64,000 nt of DNA from Amycolatopsis palatopharyngis (GTDB lineage Bacteria; Actinomycetota; Actinomycetes; Mycobacteriales; Pseudonocardiaceae): NCBI RefSeq assembly GCF_003385185.1, contig NZ_PQHZ01000020.1, positions 45,984 through 109,983 on the forward strand. The letters are read 5' to 3'. The position numbers and the translations under genes were made by a program. Each line of letters opens with the position of its first letter. Position 1 is the stretch's first letter. This document shows, one piece after another, positions 24,844 to 33,115 of this stretch. The notes under the pieces were generated by a model, which did no database searches, had not been told where the DNA came from, and was given only the letters and a program-made list of their open reading frames with translations.

Positions 24844-24859
24844 CTACCCGTTGGGGTAG
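24844..24859. promoter_or_regulatory. 16-bp inverted repeat upstream of the mce operon
   Basis: CTACCCGTTGGGGTAG has perfect 6-bp arms around GTTG and lies 124 nt before the first mce-operon start. It is a possible operator. No clear -35/-10 pair was found, and no dedicated regulator gene adjoins the operon on this side. Confidence 0.35.
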
Positions 24860-24927
24860 CGACGTTCCCAGGCACGCCGGGAAAGCCAACGTTGTCAGGC
24901 TAGAGGCGCGCCACGGTTGGGCCTCTA

Positions 24928-25279
24928 CTATGGACGTCGGCTACCGCTCGCCAGGTTTGGCGTCAGCAGCAGCGCCAGCACTCCGGCGAATAGGTCGAGA
25001 TCGTCCACGATGACGAGCACCAAGCGCCGATCACTCACCTGTCCTTGGATATGCCATGCACATTCCGCCACCAAATCGGCCATCGTGGTCACCCTGAGTC
25101 ACGAAGAAAGTAGTATCCCAGCCAACACGCAAGCGGCCCCGGGCGCGTTCGCCGTCCGGGGTGATGCTGGCAGTCGCGCTGCCGAAGGTGTCCTGCTGCT
25201 GATTCACTGTGCTCGACTCGACCTTCGCGATGGTCACGGTCGCCTTAACCTGTGCCGCCGGCAGCCCGTCGGTGGCCAT
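24928..25279 (-). pseudogene. Unassigned coding fragments in two frames
   Basis: Two minus-strand frames read like natural protein: an 82-codon piece (25031-25279, containing VKATVTIAKVESSTVNQQQD) and, shifted, a 51-codon piece (24928-25083, containing RRLVLVIVDDLDLFAGVLAL). They overlap and could be one gene broken by a frameshift. No family was recognised. They lie at the start of a stretch full of mobile-element remnants. Confidence 0.3.
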
Positions 25280-25353
25280 CCTGCTGCTGAGGGCAGCCTG
25301 ATCCGGGCGGTGCCGGGGAGGGTGGGAGCAGCCCTGACAAAGCCGGGATGTGA

Positions 25354-25614
25354 CTAGTTAGGAAAGGCGATGCAGGTTCGGGCCGAGATGGTGCTGGTGT
25401 CGTTGTTGATCGCAGTCACGATGCATTCGAGCATCAGGTGCTGGAATGCGACGTAGGTCTTGAGGAGAGCGGCTTCGTACGCCCAGGTCACCGCCTGGTC
25501 ACCGAGGCCGCTGCTGTCGATCTCCGGGTCTCGATGCGCCCCGAGGGTGCCCTTGGACTTCTCGGCTGCCTTCTTGCCGCTCTGCTTCTTTGCATCAGCC
25601 CACGTTAGGCCAGT
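25354..25614 (-). pseudogene. Headless open frame
   Basis: A minus-strand frame of about 85 codons ends at TAG 25354-25356 and has a coherent, polar-then-hydrophobic sequence (KKQSGKKAAEKSKGTLG, then GLGDQAVTWAYEAALLKTYV). It has no credible start codon; an in-frame stop lies just upstream. It looks like the 3' part of a gene that lost its beginning. Function unknown. Confidence 0.35.
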
Positions 25615-25769
25615 TCAAGCACGGTCGTGATCTCTTGGAGTGTATTGGCTCCAGGTCACGCCGGCCCCGGCCTCACGAGGGGCGACTCACCCGCAGCACG
25701 CTCAGCGATCCCCGCGAGGCCAGCGCGGCACGCGCCTGCTTATCTCCGGACTGCGCGACCGGCTGCCTG

Positions 25770-25905
25770 TCATGCGACGGAGAGGTGGTTACGTCGGTCG
25801 TTGCGGGGCACGATGGCGGCGGCGGCTTCGGCGGTGTCGCGGGCGAGTTCGGGCAGGACATGGGTGTAGGTGTCGGCGGTTGTGGCCGATGCGTACCGCC
25901 GGTAC
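25770..25905 (-). pseudogene. C-terminal remnant of a tyrosine integrase
   Basis: In the frame ending at TGA 25770-25772 the sequence reads RYASATTADTYTHVLPELAR and continues to VPRNDRR. This is the tail of a phage-type tyrosine recombinase, with the catalytic Tyr in the DTYTHVLPE motif. The rest of the integrase, including the Arg and HxxR boxes, is absent. It is joined directly to an excisionase-like gene but in another frame. A deletion between xis and the end of int explains this. Confidence 0.7.
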
Positions 25906-26091
25906 CGGGAAGGTGCCGGTGCGGGCGAGCTTGTACGCCGTGGTGCGGCCGAGGCCGAGTATGCGGGCGGCGGTCATCAGGTCTGTGGTCACGCCGAGTT
26001 CTCCGAGTCGTTCGCGCGACCACGCCGGCGACGACACGGCCGTGGTTGTCGAGTCGGGTGCGGCGGAACGGAGACGGTCACAACCGTGCAC
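25895..26091 (-). pseudogene. Excisionase-like helix-turn-helix gene, truncated
   Basis: From GTG 26091, which has GGAGGAG 5 nt upstream, the product has the AICE-type excisionase helix-turn-helix: LGELGVTTDLMTAARILGLG and then RTTAYKLARTGTFPVP. The normal end of the domain (RIGRxYRVPT type) is lost at about 25895, where integrase-tail DNA begins in another frame. The reading continues out of frame to a stop at 25789. In integrative elements this gene lies just before int, as here. Confidence 0.7.
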
Positions 26092-26461
26092 AGCAATCTC
26101 CTCCGGTAAGAAGATGGTGAGTTCGGCGGTCAGCGCGGGTTCTCGTGCGCGGGCGGAGACCGAGATCAACGCACATCGGGCTGGTGGGACTACGGGACGC
26201 CGGCGCGGGGCCCCTGAGGACAGGCGACCGGGTGAGCAGACGGTGCGGGCGGTGAGCGGGCTGGTCGGAGAGCGCCCACTGCTCGACCGGGCCGGAAGAC
26301 GCCGTTCTCGTCGGGGTGCTGCTGTGTGGCAGGTGCTGCTGTGTGTGGGCATGGCACAGCGCCCTTTCACAAGGTCGAGCGAGACGGGAATGTCGGCGTC
26401 GGTGGACGTGGCGCTCCGGGACGGGATCGCCGGTGTCCTCGCACCCCGGAGCGCCACAGGT
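26092..26461. other. No gene recognised
   Basis: GC-rich DNA between the excisionase start and the end of the methyltransferase pseudogene. The open frames on both strands lack family motifs and ribosome sites, apart from the excisionase site at its left edge. It may be the decayed 5' flank of the integrative element. Confidence 0.4.
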
Positions 26462-27795
26462 TCAGCGGCGCGGGTGGGTACTGCTGCGGCGACCGCGCGC
26501 CGGAGCGGCACGGCTGGACGTCGTGTCTCGCGTCGTGCTGGCTGGCGGCTGGCAGGGCGGATGGTGCAGGTGGGTCAGGTCGTCGAGCAGGAGGCGTAGT
26601 GCGTGTGCGGCTTGCTGGGGCATGACTCCGTTGCCCAGGGCCCGCAGTTGCGCGGTGCGGGGTAGGACGAGGTGCTCGGCGGTAGCCCAGCCCGGGGGCA
26701 GGCCCATGAGCCATTCGACGAACGGCGGCGCGAGGACGGGGCGGCCGTGCCGCCCGAGCTGCGTCGGGTACGGCGCGGGGTGGCCGGTGATGAGTTCCCA
26801 GCGGTGCACGGCGGCGCCGTACTCGCCCCAATCCACCGGCCCAGGCTCACCGCGTGCGGCGCGGCGGGCGCGCGGGGCGCGGGCGGCTGCCACGGTTACT
26901 CACCTCCGTCCGCGTGCTCGTGCGGGGGCGGGGCGTGGTGACGGCGATGACGACCGAGGGCAGCATCAGGTCGCCCTTCGAGCCGCGTTGCGCGGGGCAG
27001 CCTTTCGTGCCGTCGGTCGCCCGCGGAGTCGGCAGGAGTCGTAGAGTGTCCACGAGAGACGGGCCTCCTTGTTGGGAAGCGGAGGAGATTCCGTTGGAAG
27101 AACCGTCGTGCGCGGTCGGTGTCGGCAGCAGGGCCCCACGCACCCAGGGAAAGACACCTACGAATCCCCGTTACCTTTTTTGGAATTTGTGTTGCCGCGC
27201 ACCACGTTCCGTCTATCGGTGACGGCGCTGCGCTGAGTGCGCGGGCGCGGTCGGGCAGGGACGGTCCGCCGTCGTGGGTGGAGTGGGTGCAGTTCTTCGC
27301 ATCCGAGGCCGTCGGGGTCGGCAGCAGCCGTACCGAGTCGGTCAGCGTCACGCACCCCGCCGGGATCGGACGGCCTGGACTCGTCACGGTCTGGATCGCC
27401 GCCGACCGCGAGTCCGCCGCCGTCGGCGTCGGCGTCGGCAACAACTGGGCCGGCCGGACTACCGAGTCGACCGCGTCGTTGAGGTTCACCTGATGCCCGC
27501 CCGCGCGCCTGCGTGCGGGATCGGCCGGACCGCGTGGCTCTCCGTCGCGGGCCTGCGGGGTCGGCATCATCCGCATCCCGTCCCGGCTGGGGGACGGCAC
27601 ACAGGAACACCCGTTCCCGTCGATGGGCGGCGCCGATGTCGGCGGCGCGTACGCAACGCCAGACCGCGTCATACCCCGCTTCGGCCAGCCCTGCGAGTAC
27701 CCGGTCGAGACCGCCGTGTCGCCATCGGAGGGCGGCGACGTTCTCCACGATGACCCTGTTGACTGCACTATCGAGTCGATCATCCACAGTGTTCT
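26462..27795 (-). pseudogene. C5-cytosine DNA methyltransferase, frameshifted and 5'-truncated
   Basis: The minus strand holds pieces of one Dcm-type gene in three frames. At about 27790-27610 it reads VIVENVAALRWRHGG (motif IV ENV) and AADIGAAHRRERVFL (motif VIII). The next frame has the LLPTPTASDAKN and LLPTPTPTAADS repeats common in actinobacterial phage and plasmid methyltransferases. The third (27143-26900) has LLPTPRATDGTKG. The last returns to FVEWLMGLPPGW and LRALGNGVMPQQAA (motifs IX-X). The N-terminal motif I (FxGxG) and the catalytic PCQ are missing; the sequence breaks where the recombinase unit begins. At least three frameshifts make it inactive. Confidence 0.75.
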
Positions 27796-27838
27796 GATCA
27801 CGGGTGGTCACCGGACGGTGTAGCGGAGGTTGTTGTTC

Positions 27839-29080
27839 GTGCAGAACGTGGGACCGGATGCCGGACGCAATGTGGCGGGGCTGCGGCTGCCGGTGGTCGG
27901 CAGTGTCGTGGCGACCGGCCAGGTGGGACTGCCGTTCACGGTGGTCGATGCCGCTGGTCGGGCGGTCGAGCCGATCTCGGAGTTCGTGCGGGAGATGGTC
28001 GCCGGGGACATGCCCGACTCGTCGTGCCGCTCGTACGCCTACGACCTGCTGCGTTGGTGGCGTTTCCTGGCCGCGATCGAGGTCGAGTGGGACCGGGCGC
28101 AACGCGTGGACGTGCGGGATCTGGTGTTGTGGTTGCGGCACGCCCGCAATCCCCAGCGGACCCGCACCCGGCTGGGGGCCCCGACGCCGGGGTCGGTCAA
28201 CACGCGCACCGGCAAGCGGCACCTGGCCGAGGGATACGCGCCACGCACGATCAACCACCAACTGTCGGTGCTCAAGCAGTTCTACGACTTCCACCTCGGA
28301 GCGGGCCGTGGCCCGGTGGTCAATCCGGTTCCGGCGGCCACGCGCGGCGGAACGCGGCCCGGTGCGCATGGCAACCCGCTCCATGAGTTCGTGCCGCACC
28401 GACGGGGCGCTTACCGGCAGAAGGTCCCCGAACAGGCGCCCCGGGTCGTGGACGACGCGTTGTGGAACGAGTTGTTCGCGGCGATGACCAGCCACCGGGA
28501 TCGAGCCATCCTGGCGACCTACATCTCCAGCGCGGCACGGGCCAGCGAACTGCTGGGCATGCGCTGCGACGATCTGGACTTCGGCCGACAGACCATCAGT
28601 GTGGTCGGCAAAGGCACCTGCACCCGGCAGACCATCCCGGCGTCGCCGGACGCCTTCGTGTGGATCAGGCTGTACCTCGCTGAGGGCCATGTCGCACCAG
28701 TTGAGGAGCCGCTGCCGGCGGACGCCCCGCTGTGGGTAACCCTGCGGGGGCCGCGAAAGCCGCTGAGCTACTGGGCGATGCGGGCGGTGCTCAACCGCGC
28801 CAACGACCGGCTCGGCGCGAACATCACCCTGCACGACTTGAGGCACACCTGCGCGTCGCGGATGATGGCCGACCCGAACATGGCCATCACCGACGTGCAG
28901 GCCGTGCTGCGGCACAAGAGCCTGACCACAACCGGCATGTACGGCACCGTACAGTTGGACGAACTGATCAACCGGACGCTGGAGCACCACGCCCGCCGCG
29001 CCGCCCCACCGCCGCCCCGGCCGCATCCGGCGTACAACGCCGCGGATCTGGCCGTGCTGTTCGGCGAACAGGCCGGGTGA
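27839..29080 (+). CDS. Tyrosine recombinase, first of a tandem pair
   Basis: A 413-residue site-specific recombinase with a SAM-like N-terminal domain (SYAYDLLRWWRFLAAIEVEW) and an intact catalytic domain: Arg in ARASELLGMR, HDLRHTCASRM (HxxR), LRHKSLTTTGMYG (His and nucleophile Tyr). GTG 27839 has GGAGG 9 nt upstream; a TTG at 27830 is the alternative. Recombinases of this sort occur in tandem units of two or three genes (Tn554-like or similar) that move together. The pair starts just where the methyltransferase sequence breaks off. This gene looks intact. Confidence 0.87.
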   Translation: MQNVGPDAGRNVAGLRLPVVGSVVATGQVGLPFTVVDAAGRAVEPISEFVREMVAGDMPDSSCRSYAYDLLRWWRFLAAIEVEWDRAQRVDVRDLVLWLRHARNPQRTRTRLGAPTPGSVNTRTGKRHLAEGYAPRTINHQLSVLKQFYDFHLGAGRGPVVNPVPAATRGGTRPGAHGNPLHEFVPHRRGAYRQKVPEQAPRVVDDALWNELFAAMTSHRDRAILATYISSAARASELLGMRCDDLDFGRQTISVVGKGTCTRQTIPASPDAFVWIRLYLAEGHVAPVEEPLPADAPLWVTLRGPRKPLSYWAMRAVLNRANDRLGANITLHDLRHTCASRMMADPNMAITDVQAVLRHKSLTTTGMYGTVQLDELINRTLEHHARRAAPPPPRPHPAYNAADLAVLFGEQAG

Positions 29081-29083
29081 ACC

Positions 29084-29887
29084 ATGACAACCATCGGGCA
29101 CACGGTCACCGCCGTGCGCAAGACCCCGGCGGTGGCGCCGCCACCGACCCGGCCAGCCGTGGACCGGGCCAGCCTGGGAGCCTGTGCCACCGAGTTGCGC
29201 GACGCCGAGTTCGATGACTTGCTGTCCGCCAGCCTGCACGTGCTGCCCGACACCGACCGGGACCGGATCAACCGCCGTCGCGCAGCGCTGCGCGCGGTCA
29301 CGACCTGGCTGCTGGCGTTCGACGGCCAGACGTGGCAGCAGCGGTGGGTCGCCAGCGGGATCGACACAAGCGGGCGTGCGTGGAGCGACGAACCCAGCCG
29401 CACCCGTCGCGGCCGGTTGATCAAAGGCGCCGAGATGCTGATCTGCTGCGGCGTGCTGCACCCGGACTACCCCTGGCTGCTGGACACCGGGTTCAACTCG
29501 CTGTTCGGCACCTATCAGCGCGCCTGCGACTCGGCCGGATTCGCCCGCGTCCGCGACGCCTTCCGTGCCCAAGGAACCGGGGACCGCGTCGCGCACGACG
29601 CGCTGAATCACCTGGCCCGGATCAGGATCGTCACCGCCAAGCGGTTGACCGACGTCACTGCGGAGGATGTGCTGCACTGTCAGTACGCCGTCCGTACTCG
29701 GCGCAAGCCCTGCACACCGGGCGAGGCGCTGTGGCGCGCCCTGCACGGGCTGGGCATCATCACCGGCCCGGCCCGTCACCGATCGTTCGATGTTGGCGTG
29801 TTCCTCGATCAGGGCCGGGTTTGCTTCGTACGCATCGAGGCACATGCGGGACTGATGGTGCACCATCCGCGCCACCTGGCAGGCTGA
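29084..29887 (+). CDS. Second tyrosine-recombinase-unit protein, truncated and chimeric
   Basis: A 267-residue frame starting 3 nt after the first recombinase. The middle resembles the N-terminal part of large partner recombinases in tandem units (GAEMLICCGVLHPDYPWLLD, FARVRDAFRAQG, then HLARIRIVTAKRLTDVTAED). No catalytic R...HxxR...Y motifs follow: at about residue 225 the family likeness ends, and the rest is the reverse complement of a different gene start on the minus strand. The protein is therefore a truncated version with a random tail. It could still bind DNA, but cannot be a complete recombinase. Confidence 0.7.
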   Translation: MTTIGHTVTAVRKTPAVAPPPTRPAVDRASLGACATELRDAEFDDLLSASLHVLPDTDRDRINRRRAALRAVTTWLLAFDGQTWQQRWVASGIDTSGRAWSDEPSRTRRGRLIKGAEMLICCGVLHPDYPWLLDTGFNSLFGTYQRACDSAGFARVRDAFRAQGTGDRVAHDALNHLARIRIVTAKRLTDVTAEDVLHCQYAVRTRRKPCTPGEALWRALHGLGIITGPARHRSFDVGVFLDQGRVCFVRIEAHAGLMVHHPRHLAG

Positions 29888-29947
29888 CACAGCCCATGGA
29901 TCATGAGCCGCTGCCTCCGGGCGGTCAAGCGGGTCGGGTGCTGCCAT
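29785..29947 (-). pseudogene. 5' end of an interrupted gene
   Basis: ATG 29947 has AAGGAG 7 nt upstream and starts a natural-looking protein: MAAPDPLDRPEAAAHD, then QVARMVHHQSRMCLDAYEAN and PALIEEHANIERS. It resembles, from memory, the N-terminus of large actinobacterial ATPase-like proteins whose next residues are GGY/GRRQ followed by LQNxxDA. That continuation is missing; recombinase-unit DNA begins at about 29785. The gene was cut by insertion or deletion. The family assignment is weak. Confidence 0.5.
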
Positions 29948-30188
29948 CACGTTGCTCCTTGACTGATCGATTGTGGGATACAACGACCATATCGGGCAGC
30001 ACTGACAAAGAGGGTGCTGTCGTGGCCGCCCCGTATTACGTCGAGGGCTGACCGTCTAGTGCTACGGCAAGTTGTCCAACCGTTACGAAGTCCCGTCATA
30101 TGCGCCGCATCGTGGACACGACTGTAGTGAAGTCAGGCGCCGTCGACTGGGGCATCCGGACGTGGCGGCCCCCCGACCGTGTCCGGAG

Positions 30189-30810
30189 TCAAGAAGTTGG
30201 CAGGGATTCGGTCGATTGAAATGTCGTAATGGTCGGGTCGGTCAGGCCCAGGTGCACTTTCCTGGGCCGGTTCCAGACCAGCGCCTCGTGTGGCCTGATC
30301 TCGTTGTACTCAATGCGGTAGTCCTCGGCTCGCTTGGCGAGCATCTCGGCGTCGTCGATCTCGTCGATGTAGAGCCGCTCGTACTTCAACGTGCCGACCC
30401 CTCGTTCGCGTGACCTGTTCTGCCCCGGTGTCTTCACCCGGGTACGGACGTGGGCCAGCTCGGGATGGCTGACGAGAAGGCCTCGAAACGGAACGAGCAG
30501 AACGGACCACCGTTGTCCGTCACGATCGTCTCTACCAGCATGATCTCCCCGGTCTGATCGACCGGACCGTCCTCGACGAGCGGGTGACCGTACATGGCCT
30601 CGTAGTCGACCAAGGCAAGCTCGACGGCATCGATGACATCGTGCTGGTTCGCCGTCGGCGACACACGTCAGGGGTGCTCGTACTTGGACCCGTAATACCG
30701 ACAGCCAGCCAGCCGCCAGGTGCCACCGGCCGTGGTCTCGAACTCGGAGAAGTCCAGCTGCCACACCTGGTTCGGATCCGTCGGCTCGTTGGCAAGGGCC
30801 GCCTTCATGC
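30189..30810 (-). pseudogene. IS transposase (rve/DDE) C-terminal part, frameshifted
   Basis: Two frames share the transposase core. 30434-30664 reads ATANQHDVIDAVELAL-like sequence, EAMYGHPLVEDG and the second catalytic Asp region VETIVTDNGGPF. The frame ending at 30189 reads RVKTPGQNRSRERGVGTLKY (catalytic Glu region) and EYNEIRPHEALVWNRP. A shift at about 30450 splits them. The stop codon lies in the terminal inverted repeat. Confidence 0.72.
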
Positions 30811-31189
30811 GCTCGGCCAGCTTGCGGCGTTCGCGGTGGTAATGCTCGGGCTAATCAGGCCCTCATCACGCGGATCCGCAGCACTGTCGCCTTACTCACG
30901 ACGTGGCCGTTGGGTGGACCATCGCCCAAACCTTGCCCCGCGTCGGTTCCGCGCTCTCGTGCCCCAGCACGCGCTCCCGCGCTGCGTCCCGGGACGGCCG
31001 CGGGCCACGGACCTTCGACTGTCCGCCAGCCCTGGTCTTGGCCTGCCAGCGACGCCAGGTGCGTTCCGGGGACGCCGAACTTCTCGCACCACCGCGAAGT
31101 CGGCATCCCGGACTCGATCCGGATCACCTCGAGGTGCTCGAAGGGGCGAACCTGCCCTCCGCGCTCTTCTTCCAGTCCCGTATCTGACC

Positions 31190-31440
31190 GCGGCCTCACC
31201 CAGCGCCTGCATCAGGTCCTCGACCTCAGCTTTCAGCTGCTGCTCCCGCGTCGAGGGCCCGGACCGGCCCCGCCGTGAGCGCGGTCTTCCCGACTCGAGG
31301 AAGCTGGCCTTCCAACGCCCGATCGACTACTCGGAAACCTTCTCCCGCCGAGCCGCCTCGGCGATCGTCATCTCCCCGGCCAACACGCTCAGAACGATCC
31401 GAGTCTTCCGCTCGGCCGAAATCACAGGGGGTCTAGCCAT
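31190..31440 (-). pseudogene. IS orfA with internal stop
   Basis: ATG 31440 has AAGGAG 11 nt upstream. The product begins MARPPVISAERKTRIVLSVL and contains MTIAEAARREKVSE, a helix-turn-helix, then an in-frame TAG right after the recognition helix, and continues SIGRWKASFLESGRPRSRRG and EQQLKAEVEDLMQALGEAA. Without the stop this would be an ordinary IS3-type orfA protein with a coiled-coil end. Confidence 0.7.
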
Positions 31441-31522
31441 GGCTCAGATTCTCCTTCAGGACTGACCTGACAGCCCTGCCAAAATCTTGACGCACAGTCA
31501 CCTGACACCAGCAACCATGAAA

Positions 31523-31558
31523 CACGGACCATCAGCCATCCACGGACCATCAGCCATC
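31523..31558. repeat. 18-bp direct repeat, two copies
   Basis: CACGGACCATCAGCCATC occurs twice in tandem, followed by a partial third. It lies in a non-coding stretch of about 340 nt (31491-31830) between the IS end and tRNA-Ala. The same stretch also has a spaced inverted repeat (CTGGAGCAG ... CTGCTCCAG, about 31662 and 31709) and the tRNA terminator; no gene was seen. Confidence 0.7.
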
Positions 31559-31785
31559 CACGGGCCAGCGCCCTCGCGCGGCTACCCATCACCACTGCCA
31601 AGCCATGGCGCGGATCGACGCCGAGAACGACTCGACAGAAGCACCCATACGGGCGATCGGGCTGGAGCAGTTCTAGTGACCCCATTTCGCCCGGAACCCC
31701 ACGCTGCTCCAGTTTTGCTCCACCTACTGAACAGTAACTGAAGCGTAATCCACAATGGACGAATCTTCGGTACACCTAAAAACAA

Positions 31786-31817
31786 CGCCCGACCTGCGAA
31801 AATATCCAGGTCGGGCG
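31786..31817 (-). terminator. Terminator of tRNA-Ala
   Basis: An 11-bp perfect stem (CGCCCGACCTG and complement) with a 10-nt AT-rich loop. On the minus strand it is followed by TTGTTTTTAGG, a good U-run. It lies 13 nt past the tRNA 3' end. Confidence 0.88.
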
Positions 31818-31830
31818 ATCATGAAAGCTG

Positions 31831-31903
31831 TGGAGCTAAGGGGACTCGAACCCCTGACCCCCTCACTGCCAGTGAGGTGCGCTACCAGCTGCGCCATAGC
31901 CCC
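31831..31903 (-). tRNA. tRNA-Ala (anticodon GGC)
   Basis: Reading on the minus strand gives a full cloverleaf of 73 nt: acceptor GGGGCTA / TAGCTCC plus discriminator A, D arm GCGCAGCTGGTAGCGC, anticodon stem-loop CCTCA-CTGGCAG-TGAGG with GGC, and T arm AGGGGTTCGAGTCCCCT. CCA is not encoded. It reads GCC and GCU Ala codons. Integrative elements often use such genes; the mobile remnants lie on its 3' side, the expected side for tRNA-targeted integration. No second copy of its 3' end was seen in the window. Confidence 0.96.
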
Positions 31904-31933
31904 GAATGCGGAACAACCCGCATCTCGTAGGTA

Positions 31934-32136
31934 CTAACGGTACAACACCCCACGAGGCCGCAGGAAAGGGGGTCGGCTCCACGGTCGGACCGCAGTGAAG
32001 CCGGCCGAAGGAGTCCAGGTCGTACTCCTCCTCGCCGTCGGGGACCTGGCGACGTGGCCGTGGATGCGGTGGGGCTGCGCCGCTGAGCCAGGCCGAGACG
32101 TTCGTCCCGCTGCCGCTGGAACTCCTCGACCGTCAT
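31934..32136 (-). pseudogene. Degraded small gene upstream of tRNA-Ala
   Basis: Three frames contribute pieces that read naturally in order: MTVEEFQRQRDERLGLAQRR from ATG 32136, then QPHRIHGHVAR, then DGEEEYDLDSFGRLHCGPTV. Together they would make a polar protein of about 70 residues. Two frameshifts in 200 bases suggest decay, or sequence errors. The family was not recognised. From here to 32302 nothing else is seen. Confidence 0.35.
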
Positions 32137-32302
32137 CCCGGGATCCTCGTTCTCCGTCCGAGCAGGGGCTGACCGGGAGTTGTCCGGATGCGACGTGCCC
32201 GCGCATCGGCCGGTTCCCCAGCACCCCGCGGATCAGCGAAGAGCAATTCGCGCACCCCATGAGGGGAAGCCGCCGGATGGTCCAGGACCGTGGAGATGCA
32301 GG

Positions 32303-33112
32303 TCAGCGCTGTCCGGAAGCAGTCAGCCGATCGAGCCACTGAGGGTCGGAGAAGTCCACGATCTCGCCGCCGGAAACCACTGTCGGGGTACCAAAGCCCT
32401 TGTTTCCGCCGCCGAAGTCCTGCTCGAGGGCCGGGTTGTTCTTGACCTCTTCCATCTTCGCGGTCAACTGCTGGTCGTACGTGCCGTTGTTGACGCACTG
32501 CTCGAAGCTGTCGCTGGCGATCCCTAGGTCCCGGCCGAGCTGAATCAGCTGCTGCTTGTCGTAGCCGCGTTTGCCCTCCTCCGGCTGGCTCGCGAACAGG
32601 CTGTCATGGAACGCCCGGAACTGTCCCTCGTCCGCGGCGCACAACGCGGCGTTGGCCGCGTCGAGGGAGTAACCGGGCGGGTCCGACCGCTCGACCAGCA
32701 TCGGCAGCATGTGCGTACGCACCTTCAGCTCACCCGCGGCCACCTTCTGCTCGATCTGGTCGCCATAGGTCTCCTCGAACTGCGCGCAGACCGGGCAAAG
32801 GAAGTCCGCGTAGACGTCGATCGTGGTGGGCGCGTCCTGCTCACCGGAGACCACGACGAGCCCGTCACGCTCCACCGGGTATTCGACCCCCGGTTCCACT
32901 GCCGCGGGGATGGCTTCACCCTCGGTGGCGTTCTTCGATGCATTGGTCCACAGCACACCACCGATCACGGCACCGGCGAGCAGTACAACGCCGATTACCA
33001 CGGCGACGATCTTCTTCGTGTCGCCGCCGCCTCTTGCCTGGGTCACAGCCTTGCTGGCGCCCGCCGACTGCTGCTGCCGTCGCTTACGCGCGTTACGTTC
33101 CGCTCCACCCAC
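32303..33112 (-). CDS. DsbA-family thiol-disulfide protein, membrane-anchored
   Basis: A 269-residue protein: Arg/Lys/Gln-rich N-terminus, one transmembrane helix (about 34-56), then a DsbA-type thioredoxin fold (about 85-265) with the redox motif FLCPVC (Cys 106, Cys 109), cis-Pro loop FGTPTVV, and an inserted helical domain. It should form or isomerise disulfides in exported proteins, or act in oxidative folding like the actinobacterial MdbA group. The next gene upstream is a MauE-like membrane protein, a common pairing. The 3-nt gap to the latter indicates an operon. Confidence 0.9.
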   Translation of the reverse strand: MGGAERNARKRRQQQSAGASKAVTQARGGGDTKKIVAVVIGVVLLAGAVIGGVLWTNASKNATEGEAIPAAVEPGVEYPVERDGLVVVSGEQDAPTTIDVYADFLCPVCAQFEETYGDQIEQKVAAGELKVRTHMLPMLVERSDPPGYSLDAANAALCAADEGQFRAFHDSLFASQPEEGKRGYDKQQLIQLGRDLGIASDSFEQCVNNGTYDQQLTAKMEEVKNNPALEQDFGGGNKGFGTPTVVSGGEIVDFSDPQWLDRLTASGQR

Positions 33113-33115
33113 TGG

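Larger units (their letters stand above)
30189..31490 (-). mobile_element. Decayed IS3/IS481-like insertion sequence
   Basis: The element is framed by 17-bp inverted repeats, TCAAGAAGTTGGCAGGG (30189-30205) and the complement of TCAAGATTTTGGCAGGG (31474-31490), which match at 15 of 17 bases. On the minus strand it carries an orfA-like helix-turn-helix gene start at 31440 and a DDE transposase end at 30189, both broken by a stop and frameshifts. No clear target duplication was found at the ends. About 1.3 kb, typical for this group. Confidence 0.75.

Noticed and set aside
27158..29983. A 941-codon open frame on the minus strand
   Set aside because: It runs antisense to two recombinase genes and joins unrelated remnants (a gene start and methyltransferase motifs). 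The high GC content keeps such frames open by chance.
30584..31465. A 293-codon plus-strand frame in the IS region
   Set aside because: Transposase motifs are on the minus strand; the plus frame has none.
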